From an uncultured Collinsella sp. (GTDB lineage Bacteria > Actinomycetota > Coriobacteriia > Coriobacteriales > Coriobacteriaceae), in the NCBI GenBank assembly GCA_902490405.1, contig CABUDS010000063.1, forward strand, positions 1 through 5,480: DNA of 5,480 nt, read 5' to 3'. The translations under genes and the position numbers were made by a program. The notes beneath the pieces were generated by a model. That model saw nothing but the letters and a program-made list of their open reading frames with translations, did not search any database and had not been told where the DNA came from. Shown piece by piece: positions 1 through 5,220 of the stretch (positions are counted from its first letter, which is position 1; each line of letters opens with the position of its first letter).

Positions 1-1507
1 TCATGCCGACGATGGGGCCCAGCTCGATGTTGCCGTGCAGCGAAACGATGTCGGCGTTCACGCCGCGCTCGGCATACCAGGCACTCGCGATGCGCGGGTA
101 CTTGGTTGCCACGCGAAGCGAACCGCGGCGGGCATAGTTGCGCTCGGTCTGACCGGCGCGCCACGCGGGCTCAGCCTCAATAAACGTGCACAGGCCGTAG
201 CCCAGATCGACCAGCTGCAGCAGGTTGAGGTCTGCTTCGATAAGCGAGTCCCAACCGCAGATGCCGCAGTCGGCACCGCCGCAGCCCACAAAGGCGGGCG
301 CATCGCTGGGGCGCACGATGACAAACTCGATATCGCCGACCGTGCCCTCGCCGGCGCTCGTGTCGCGGCCGCGCACGATCAGGTGACGGCCGGGGTCACG
401 CAGCTCAGAGACGTCCAAGCCCGCGGCCTCGAGCACGTCGAGCGTGTCGGCCTTAAGCGAGCCCTTGGGCACAGCGATGCGCAGCGGACCCTCGGCGCCA
501 CGGCCTGCGGCGTGATCGCCATCGGAAGCGGCATCCTCGGCCGAGGTGCGCGCTGCCTCCAGACGCTCGAGCGAAAAAGCGAAGCCAGCCGCTGGCACCT
601 CGATGCCGTCGCCGAATGCGCCGGTAAAGATGGAGTCGTAGCGACCGCCCGAGCCCACTGGGTCGGGCAGACCGCCGGCATAGGCCTTAAAGACCAGGCC
701 CGTGTAGTAATCGAAAGAGTTCATGATGGAAAAGTCGAACGACAGCACCTGGGCATCCTCTGGGGCCAAGCCCTCAACCAAGGCGCGCAGTTCGCGCGTC
801 AGCGGCGCGGCGATGCCGGCCGCCTCCAGCAGCGCATCCACGCGATCGAGCACTTCGGGGCCACCGTGTAGGCGCGGCAGCTCGCTAATGGCGGCCTTGA
901 CGGCATCGGACTCGGCGCTTGCCGCCACGCGGGCATCGAGGCCCACAAAGTCGTTGGCATGCACGCAGCGCAGAGCCTCGGCGGCCAGCTCACGTTCCTC
1001 GCATACCGCGAGCAATTCCTTAAAAGGACGTACGCTACCTGCGATAATGCGCGCATCGGGAAGTGCCAGCTCGCGCACGGCCTCGGCGACCAGCGAGACA
1101 ATCTCAACATCGCCCGCGGTATCGCCCGCGCCGATGAGCTCAAAGCCCAGCTGCGTAAACTGACGCGAGGCGCCGGCATTGCGTTGGCACTCACGAACCA
1201 CCGGCGCCTCGTAGCGAAGGCGCAGGGGCAAGTCGGCAGCACGCATGCGGGTCGAAACCAGGCGCACGATCGGCAACGTGTTGTCGGGACGGACCACCAG
1301 CAGGCGGCCGTCGTCATCAAAGAGCTTAAACGGCGTATCCGCAATGCGGCCGCCCTCCTCGAGCGAACCCTTGTCCTCGAGCAACGGCGTCTCGACCGGA
1401 AGGTAATGATGCTCCCTGAAGCAGCCCTTCACCGTCAGCGCAATCTCCTCGCGCGCCTGAGCCTCCTCGGGCAATATGTCCCGGAATCCCCACGGTGTGG
1501 CCGTCAT
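1..1507 (-). CDS. hisZ-hisG: HisZ-HisG fusion: ATP phosphoribosyltransferase regulatory plus catalytic domains (3' end cut off)
   Basis: This catalyses the first step of histidine synthesis (ATP + PRPP to phosphoribosyl-ATP). It is one open frame of 502 codons that is still open at the left edge. Residues 1 to about 325 are a HisRS-like HisZ domain: TPWGFRDILPEEA at the N-terminus, RPDNT at 73-77, a YEAPVVREC...RQFTQLGFELIG block, SFDYYTG with the tyrosines at 267-268, and SGGRYD at 286-291. Instead of a HisRS anticodon-binding domain there is an acidic/Ala-Gly linker (about 326-341). A short-form HisG domain follows: LRIAVPKGSL from 342, a RPSDAPAFVGCGGADCGICG block, DLGYGLCTF, and RVATKYP from 465 running into LHGNIELGPIVGM. 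The PRPP-binding loop and the last roughly 50 residues should lie outside the window. HisZ and short HisG are usually separate subunits. The ATG has GAGGAGG 8 nt upstream. Domain calls are from recognised motifs; the full length is inferred. Confidence 0.93.
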   Translation of the reverse strand, partial: MTATPWGFRDILPEEAQAREEIALTVKGCFREHHYLPVETPLLEDKGSLEEGGRIADTPFKLFDDDGRLLVVRPDNTLPIVRLVSTRMRAADLPLRLRYEAPVVRECQRNAGASRQFTQLGFELIGAGDTAGDVEIVSLVAEAVRELALPDARIIAGSVRPFKELLAVCEERELAAEALRCVHANDFVGLDARVAASAESDAVKAAISELPRLHGGPEVLDRVDALLEAAGIAAPLTRELRALVEGLAPEDAQVLSFDFSIMNSFDYYTGLVFKAYAGGLPDPVGSGGRYDSIFTGAFGDGIEVPAAGFAFSLERLEAARTSAEDAASDGDHAAGRGAEGPLRIAVPKGSLKADTLDVLEAAGLDVSELRDPGRHLIVRGRDTSAGEGTVGDIEFVIVRPSDAPAFVGCGGADCGICGWDSLIEADLNLLQLVDLGYGLCTFIEAEPAWRAGQTERNYARRGSLRVATKYPRIASAWYAERGVNADIVSLHGNIELGPIVGM

Positions 1508-1515
1508 CTGGTGAG

Positions 1516-1522
1516 CCTCCTC
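1516..1522 (-). promoter_or_regulatory. Ribosome binding site of the HisZ-HisG gene
   Basis: GAGGAGG lies 8 nt before the ATG at 1507. It is a near-perfect Shine-Dalgarno sequence and fixes the HisZ start, which also matches the usual HisZ N-terminus (TPWGFRD close to residue 1). Confidence 0.8.
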
Positions 1523-1545
1523 ATGCTGTGTTTCGTATAGAACAG

Positions 1546-1571
1546 AAGACCGGCATAGCTCCGCCGGTTTT
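1546..1571. terminator. Inverted repeat before the HisZ-HisG gene; possible terminator or 5'-UTR hairpin
   Basis: ACCGGC (1549-1554) pairs with GCCGGT (1563-1568) around an 8-nt loop. On the plus strand the stem extends to 9 bp through a G-T pair and ends in TTTT. On the minus strand the stem is followed only by a weak pyrimidine run (CTTCTGTTCT). It could end transcription of the catabolic operon reading leftwards, or be a leader hairpin in the HisZ-HisG mRNA. No plus-strand gene upstream would need it. No His-rich leader peptide and no T-box motif is visible here. The role is uncertain. Confidence 0.4.
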
Positions 1572-1582
1572 CTGGGTACTTT

Positions 1583-1588
1583 AGCATA
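1583..1588 (-). promoter_or_regulatory. Possible -10 element for the HisZ-HisG gene
   Basis: The minus strand reads AGTATGCTAAAGT, and TATGCT resembles a sigma-70 -10 box. The sequence 17 nt further upstream (ATTTTC) is a poor -35 match. Transcription would start near 1576, just before the hairpin at 1546-1571. The 169-bp gap and the change of function between the flanking genes argue for a promoter here, but the motif alone is weak. Confidence 0.3.
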
Positions 1589-1676
1589 CTAGAGTGTTTG
1601 CGGGGAAAATCCGTCGCAGCCGCTCACACCGTATTCATCTGGAAACATAGGGTAGGTTGCCGCAGCCCGACCCCAC

Positions 1677-2513
1677 CTAGGCGCCAATCGCACGACGATA
1701 CTCTGCCATTACCTGCGCATCGGCAGCTGCGGGGTCGGCAAAATAGCGCCCGTCATAGGTCTCGGCCGAAACAACTCCGCGATAGCCGCGCGCCACCAAC
1801 CTATCCAGGTCGGCGCGCATATCGCGGTCGCCGTCACCCCAGGCAAGATGCGTCGTGCCATCTGCCGCAACATCGACAAAATGCACGTGGGCGACATCAT
1901 CGCCAAGCAGATCGAAATAATCGTCGATGGTATCCCCCGCCACCGCCATGGCGCCCATATCCAGACACGCCTTAAGTGCCGGATGATCAACTGCCTCAAT
2001 CATGCGCTTCGTGTCGGCCGCCGAGTTCACGATTATCGACTCAACCGGCTGTAGGGCCTCGAGCACCAGTCGCACGCCGCGTTCTCCCGCATGCTCGGCA
2101 ATCGCACGCAGCATCGAGGCACTGCGACCCCACGCGTCTTCGATCGGCTCGTTCAAAAATGCCCAGCCGCTCGAGACCATGACCTGCTCGGCTCCAAGTT
2201 CCGCCGCGATATCCACAACGTTCTTAAAGTACGCGAGCGTGCGGGCACGCGCTTCATTCCCGCGCGCCGCGATATTCCACGGCTTGGGGTTGTTCTGTTC
2301 GGGACAAAGCCCCACAATCCGAACCCCATACCGCTGTGACAGCTCCCGCACCTGCTCGATCGAATCGTATCCATGGCAATCGACATACAGATGCATCGCC
2401 CCGGTCCAAAGCTCGCAACACGTGTAGCCCGAGGCCGCAGCCGAGGAAAAGAATTCCTCAAGGTCAAAATAACGATGGCTGATATTCATGACGGCAAGCT
2501 GCGGATACTCCAT
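1677..2513 (-). CDS. frlC: FrlC-like sugar 3-epimerase (xylose isomerase-like TIM barrel)
   Basis: This 278-aa protein belongs to the sugar phosphate isomerase/epimerase (AP endonuclease 2) fold. It lines up along its whole length with my memory of E. coli fructoselysine 3-epimerase FrlC: GY..CELWTGAMHLY against GYDGIEIWGGRPHAF, IVGLCPEQN against IIGYTPETN, LVLEALQPVES against LILEPLTPYES, and HVHFVD against HLHIVD. The four metal-binding positions expected in this family are present: E152, D185, H211 and E251. FrlC interconverts psicoselysine and fructoselysine. The neighbouring PTS and SIS deglycase support an Amadori-product role, although other ketose 3-epimerases share the fold. In a PTS pathway it would probably meet a phosphorylated substrate, unlike in E. 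coli. ATG 2513 is chosen over GTG 2522 because AAAGGTGG lies 5 nt before the ATG and overlaps the GTG. It sits 83 bp after EIID, behind a hairpin. Confidence 0.85.
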   Translation of the reverse strand: MEYPQLAVMNISHRYFDLEEFFSSAAASGYTCCELWTGAMHLYVDCHGYDSIEQVRELSQRYGVRIVGLCPEQNNPKPWNIAARGNEARARTLAYFKNVVDIAAELGAEQVMVSSGWAFLNEPIEDAWGRSASMLRAIAEHAGERGVRLVLEALQPVESIIVNSAADTKRMIEAVDHPALKACLDMGAMAVAGDTIDDYFDLLGDDVAHVHFVDVAADGTTHLAWGDGDRDMRADLDRLVARGYRGVVSAETYDGRYFADPAAADAQVMAEYRRAIGA

Positions 2514-2518
2514 CTTGT

Positions 2519-2526
2519 CCACCTTT
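2519..2526 (-). promoter_or_regulatory. Ribosome binding site that sets the epimerase start
   Basis: AAAGGTGG ends 5 nt before ATG 2513. The in-frame GTG at 2522 lies within this motif and has no Shine-Dalgarno sequence of its own at a workable distance, so the ATG is the better start. Confidence 0.65.
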
Positions 2527-2530
2527 CGGC

Positions 2531-2564
2531 AAAAGGGCGCCGCAGCACAATGTGCGCGACGCCC
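2531..2564 (-). terminator. Intrinsic terminator-like hairpin between EIID and the epimerase
   Basis: On the minus strand GGGCGTCGCGCAC (2564-2552) pairs with GTGCTGCGGCGCCC (2548-2535). This gives about 13 bp, with one G-T pair and one bulged T, around a 3-nt loop (ATT). TTTT follows (2534-2531). It begins 33 nt after the EIID stop and ends only 5 nt before the epimerase ribosome binding site. It looks like a terminator at the end of the PTS genes that allows partial read-through, or like a leader hairpin if the promoter at 2582-2610 is real. Confidence 0.7.
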
Positions 2565-2581
2565 CCTCTTACATTGTTTTA

Positions 2582-2610
2582 ATTATGACGGATGCCCTAC
2601 TGAACACCAA
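2582..2610 (-). promoter_or_regulatory. Possible sigma-70 promoter for the epimerase
   Basis: The minus strand has TTGGTG (2610-2605), a 17-nt spacer, then CATAAT (2587-2582). The -10 matches TATAAT at 5 of 6 positions; the -35 matches only TTG of TTGACA. It overlaps the end of EIID. Transcripts from it would run straight into the hairpin at 2531-2564. This rests on motif match alone. Confidence 0.3.
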
Positions 2611-3433
2611 GCACTCCAAAGAACGCGCCGGCGATACTCACGAGTAGGATTACGAGCATGATGAGCAGCGGATTCATCTTCTTCTTGAGCATGAGATAGA
2701 CAATTCCAAACAGTCCCATCGTGACAAAGCCCGGGAAGATTCCGTTGAGCAGCTCGGCGAGCGTCTGAGCGCCATCGCCCGCGCCGACCATGAGCGGAAT
2801 GTCCACGGTGACCATCTCCATGGTCATAGCGCCGATCACCATGGCGCCCATGATAGAGGCCATCTTGACGATCGTGTCCATAATGCCCGATTCCTGGACC
2901 TTGCTGATCATGTCCGAGCCAAAGCGATATCCCACAAACGTCAGCAGGTAACGGATGATGTAGTGGGGGACGTTGAACACGAGCAGGAACAAAATCGGGC
3001 CAAGAATAGAGCCCTGCAGCGCCAGCGACGTGCCGACACCCGTTGCCAAAATTCACAGCGTACCCCAGTAGAAGGCATCGCCCACGCCGGACAGCGGTCC
3101 CATCAAAGCAAGCTTGACATTAGAGATCGCGCTCGTGTCAAAGTTATCTTCGGTGGCGTTGACTTCTTCCATTGCGGCAGCAATGGACATGGGGAGCGTC
3201 GAGATGTACGGCGTGACGTTATAGAGCTCCATATGGCGCTTGAGTGCGGCCTTAAAGTCCGCATCCTGCGGATACAGCTTGCGAAGGATCGGCATAAGGG
3301 CCCACATAAAGCCGATATGGCCCATACGCTCGTAGTTCCAGGAATGCTCATAGGGAATCGAGCGCCAGAACAGCTTCTTAAGGTCTGCGCGGGAAATCAG
3401 CCCGTCGTAAGAAGACTCAAACTTAAAACTCAT
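2597..3433 (-). pseudogene. Mannose-family PTS EIID component, interrupted by an in-frame TGA
   Basis: EIID forms the membrane channel together with EIIC. The frame codes for 278 aa, normal for the family, but codon 127 (3055-3053) is TGA. Before it are typical EIID blocks: SRADLKKLFWRS (14-25), HSWNYERMGHIGF (30-42), ELYNVTPYIST (69-79) and GPLSGVGDAFYWGTL (112-126). After it, in the same frame, come ATGVGTSLALQGSILGPILF, hydrophobic segments and KKKMNPLLIMLVILLVSIAG, ending in TAG. Relatives such as ManZ have WGT-hydrophobic-Arg here, so CGA to TGA by one transition explains the stop. A 126-aa product would lack the membrane half. The second half shows no other damage, so this is a recent mutation, a sequencing error or a suppressed codon. 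TTG 3049 could restart translation, but no good ribosome binding site precedes it. The true start is ATG 3433, not an upstream ATG at 3499, and it overlaps EIIC by 11 bp. Confidence 0.85.
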
Positions 3434-3436
3434 CGA
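3423..3436. repeat. 14-bp direct repeat, copy 1 (end of EIIC and start of EIID)
   Basis: The minus strand reads TCGATGAGTTTTAA, which encodes the EIIC C-terminus DEF-stop and, in another frame, the EIID start MSF. An identical copy lies at the end of EIIA (4710-4723). Confidence 0.6.
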
Positions 3437-4214
3437 ACCCACTCCTAATCGCAGGATCCTCGGTTGCCGCTGCGGGCTGCTCCGCCTTTTTCTTGTCACC
3501 CAAAACCGTCATCGCGACGACGATAATCGCGGCAAAGATCGCCACGCCCGTCGTGCTAATGCCAAAGTAGGCGACGAGGAAGAAGCCAGCGAAGAAGAAC
3601 GGAGCCACTGTTTTGTTCATAATCATCTGCGCCAGCATCGCAAAGCCGAGTGCGGGCAAGAAGGCGGCGGCGACATCCATGCCGGTCTGAACGAAATCGG
3701 GGATGATGTTGAGCAGGCTGGCAACAGCATCGGCGCCAAAGAAGAATGCCAGGGGAATGATCAGCAGGCCGCACCAGCTCTGCGCGTAACCGGCGATGAG
3801 CATGTTGCGCGTGATGGCCTTGGTGTCTCCGTCCTCGACGTTTTTGTCGATACGGTGCACCAGCAGCAGCATGACCGGCTGGCCCAGGGCCGTATCGAGC
3901 GCCAGGACGATCGTTGCGATGGGAATGCCCAGGGTCAGGGCCGCCGAAGCGTCCGCGCCGGCCTGCATGGCAAGCGACACGCCCAGAATGGTTCCGGAAA
4001 TCGTATCGGGCGGGTTATACGCACCGACCGAGATGGCACCGACCATGGCAAGCTCCATCGTGGCGCCCATGATCGTGCCGGTCACCACATCGCCCATGAC
4101 AAGGCCGACCAACGGTCCGAGCACAATGGGGCGCTGAAGGTAACTCGTACCGGTCAGCCACTCGGAATAGCCCAAGAGGGCAATCAGGAAAATCAGGATC
4201 GTCTTGATAACCAT
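3423..4214 (-). CDS. Mannose-family PTS EIIC component (membrane permease)
   Basis: This 263-aa, strongly hydrophobic inner-membrane protein belongs to the ManY/AgaC/SorA family. Together with EIID it would move the sugar across the membrane while EIIB phosphorylates it. Family blocks visible are RPIVLGPLVGLVMGDVVTG (28-46), GATMELAMVGAISVGAYNPPD (50-70) and SGTILGVSLAM (73-83). Hydrophobic stretches follow at about 91-118, 138-160, 182-200 and 203-238. A charged tail (DKKKAEQ...GFDEF) is probably cytoplasmic. The ATG is 8 bp after the EIIB stop, and its weak ribosome binding site (AGGGG, 4220-4224) overlaps that stop codon, which suggests coupled translation. Its final codons hold the start and ribosome binding site of EIID. 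The frame is intact, but without a working EIID the permease would probably not function. The sugar cannot be read from the sequence; the neighbours suggest fructoselysine or a related glycated amine. Confidence 0.93.
   Translation of the reverse strand: MVIKTILIFLIALLGYSEWLTGTSYLQRPIVLGPLVGLVMGDVVTGTIMGATMELAMVGAISVGAYNPPDTISGTILGVSLAMQAGADASAALTLGIPIATIVLALDTALGQPVMLLLVHRIDKNVEDGDTKAITRNMLIAGYAQSWCGLLIIPLAFFFGADAVASLLNIIPDFVQTGMDVAAAFLPALGFAMLAQMIMNKTVAPFFFAGFFLVAYFGISTTGVAIFAAIIVVAMTVLGDKKKAEQPAAATEDPAIRSGFDEF
3441..3446 (-). promoter_or_regulatory. Ribosome binding site that sets the EIID start
   Basis: AGGAGT lies 7 nt before ATG 3433, inside the last codons of EIIC. It favours MSFKFESSYDG as the N-terminus over an extension starting at 3499, whose Arg/Ser-rich sequence is unlike EIID proteins. 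The overlap suggests translational coupling. Confidence 0.7.
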
Positions 4215-4222
4215 GACAGCCC

Positions 4223-4693
4223 CTAACCGATGACCTTTGCGGCGTCAGTCTTCGCATCCGCCGGAATCATCTGAATGAACAGCTCATACCCCTCGCCGAG
4301 CAGCTCCTTCACGTAGGCCTCGTTCTCGGGCGTAAGGAATACGCTCGTCGAGACCTGGCGGGCATCCTCGCTAAAGGCCACATTGCCGAGGTTGATCTTC
4401 TTGACGCCCATCGCCTTGGCGACGGCACCGGCCTGCTGGATCGTCTCGCAAACCACGAAGAGCTTGTACTTGTCGGTCACACCGCTCTGAAGCGCCTTGA
4501 CGGCGTCCTCGGTGTTTTTGACAACGACTTTGCAGCCCTCCGGCTTTGCAAGGGACAGGGCCTGCAGACGAAGCTTGTCGTTGAGGACCGTGTCGCTCAC
4601 TAACAGGATGCAGTCGGCACCCAGAGCCGAGGTCCAGCTAACGGCAACCTGGCCGTGAAGCAGTCGATAGTCCACGCGAATCATCTGAATCAT
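4223..4693 (-). CDS. Mannose-family PTS EIIB component
   Basis: This 156-aa cytoplasmic phosphocarrier takes phosphate from EIIA and passes it to the sugar held by EIIC/EIID. The N-terminal signature IRVDYRLLHGQV (5-16) contains the predicted phosphorylated histidine H13. Other family features are ADCILLVSD (26-34) and KKINLGNVAF (98-107), followed by the usual C-terminal helical part. Length and start are typical. The ATG has AGGAGC 5 nt upstream (4699-4704) and lies 16 bp after the EIIA stop. It is followed by EIIC after 8 bp, in the standard A-B-C-D order. The frame has no defects. Related EIIB proteins handle mannose, sorbose, N-acetylgalactosamine, fructose and Amadori compounds, so the substrate is inferred only from context. 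Confidence 0.93.
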   Translation of the reverse strand: MIQMIRVDYRLLHGQVAVSWTSALGADCILLVSDTVLNDKLRLQALSLAKPEGCKVVVKNTEDAVKALQSGVTDKYKLFVVCETIQQAGAVAKAMGVKKINLGNVAFSEDARQVSTSVFLTPENEAYVKELLGEGYELFIQMIPADAKTDAAKVIG

Positions 4694-4709
4694 GATGTGC
4701 TCCTAACGA

Positions 4710-4723
4710 TTAAAACTCATCGA
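4710..4723. repeat. 14-bp direct repeat, copy 2 (end of EIIA)
   Basis: The same TCGATGAGTTTTAA on the minus strand encodes the EIIA C-terminus DEF-stop. The ATG inside this copy opens only a five-codon frame (MSFNR, then TAG) that ends just before EIIB. Confidence 0.6.
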
Positions 4724-5126
4724 GTTCGGCCTGCCCCAGCAGGTCGTTGACGTACTTGACCTTGGTGTCGTCCGCCTCGACGATCTGGCGAATGGCCTCA
4801 TCGATCGGGGTGGAGTCGGGCACGAACAGCAGCTGAATAAGGAGCGGCAGATTCATATTGGTCACCAGGTGCGTGTTGGGGCGCGTCTGGACGATCTTGG
4901 TGAACTCGTTGTTGACGCTGCCGCCAAAGAGGTCGGTGCAAACGACGACCTCATCGTCCGCGGCAAAGCCGTCCAGAATCGCTGCGGCCTCCTTGACCAG
5001 GTCCTCGTTTCCGTCGACATACATAGACAGCGCATGGACGTTCTCGCGCTCGCCCGAGAGTAGCCCAATGCTCTCGACGATTCCGGACGCAAAATGAGCA
5101 TGGGATGCAACGATAAACTGCCTCAT
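4710..5126 (-). CDS. Mannose-family PTS EIIA component
   Basis: This 138-aa cytoplasmic domain accepts phosphate from HPr and passes it to EIIB. The start MRQFIVASHAHFASGI carries the predicted phospho-histidine H9 in the family SH motif. CTDLFGGSVNNEF (63-75) matches the usual (V/T)D-GGSP-N loop with Val in place of Pro, and NMNLPLLIQLL (90-100) is also typical. ATG 5126 is chosen over ATG 5174. It has AAAGGGGA 5 nt upstream and starts exactly at the family N-terminus. The longer form would add 16 unrelated residues and begin inside the terminator hairpin. EIIA is a separate protein here, not fused to EIIB as in ManX. The upstream SIS gene ends 94 bp away. Confidence 0.93.
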   Translation of the reverse strand: MRQFIVASHAHFASGIVESIGLLSGERENVHALSMYVDGNEDLVKEAAAILDGFAADDEVVVCTDLFGGSVNNEFTKIVQTRPNTHLVTNMNLPLLIQLLFVPDSTPIDEAIRQIVEADDTKVKYVNDLLGQAELDEF

Positions 5127-5131
5127 TCGAT

Positions 5132-5139
5132 TCCCCTTT
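5132..5139 (-). promoter_or_regulatory. Ribosome binding site that sets the EIIA start
   Basis: AAAGGGGA lies 5 nt before ATG 5126 and only 17 nt after the terminator T-run. It rules in favour of this start over the in-frame ATG at 5174. Confidence 0.7.
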
Positions 5140-5156
5140 CTTGCGAACTTCGGCAT

Positions 5157-5185
5157 AAAAATGCCCGGACGCATGCGCCCGGGCA
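5157..5185 (-). terminator. Intrinsic terminator between the SIS deglycase and EIIA
   Basis: On the minus strand TGCCCGG.CG pairs with CG.CCGGGCA (positions 5185-5176 with 5171-5162). This makes a 10-bp stem with one G-T pair and a 4-nt loop (CATG), followed directly by TTTTT (5161-5157). It begins 35 nt after the SIS stop codon. It has all the features of a rho-independent terminator but lies inside what looks like one operon, with only about 30 bp between its T-run and the EIIA start. Partial termination would leave the enzyme more abundant than the transporter. Confidence 0.85.
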
Positions 5186-5220
5186 GGGTGCTTCTTGATC
5201 AGTAGCTAATTTGTCGCCGA

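Noticed and set aside
35..871. Plus-strand open frame of 278 codons
   Set aside because: It lies opposite the HisZ-HisG coding sequence, whose motifs are unmistakable. The predicted protein is low-complexity Ala/Arg/Gly-rich with no recognisable motif, as expected for an antisense frame in GC-rich DNA.
959..1540. Plus-strand open frame of 193 codons
   Set aside because: It is the antisense shadow of the HisZ domain, with no family motif. It also runs through the HisZ-HisG start region.
1508..1676. Histidine leader peptide or T-box before HisZ-HisG
   Set aside because: The only short frame seen (starting MFPDEYG, 19 codons) has no histidine codons, and no T-box core sequence is visible.
1653..1679. 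Imperfect hairpin over the epimerase stop codon
   Set aside because: Only five consecutive pairs (TAGGT/ACCTA) hold, there is no T-run after it, and inner pairing is poor.
3053..3055. TGA read as selenocysteine or as part of a recoded genetic code
   Set aside because: The position is an arginine in relatives, not a cysteine. I see no obvious stem-loop just downstream resembling a bacterial SECIS, and nothing else in the window (other genes end in TAA or TAG) supports general TGA reassignment. A point mutation is simpler.
2583..3056. Alternative 157-codon minus-strand frame over the second half of EIID
   Set aside because: It is a shadow frame; the EIID frame keeps family motifs through to its TAG at 2597-2599.
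3053..3499. EIID starting at 3499
   Set aside because: The extra 22 residues are unlike EIID and overlap EIIC by 77 bp. ATG 3433 has a good ribosome binding site and gives a typical EIID N-terminus.
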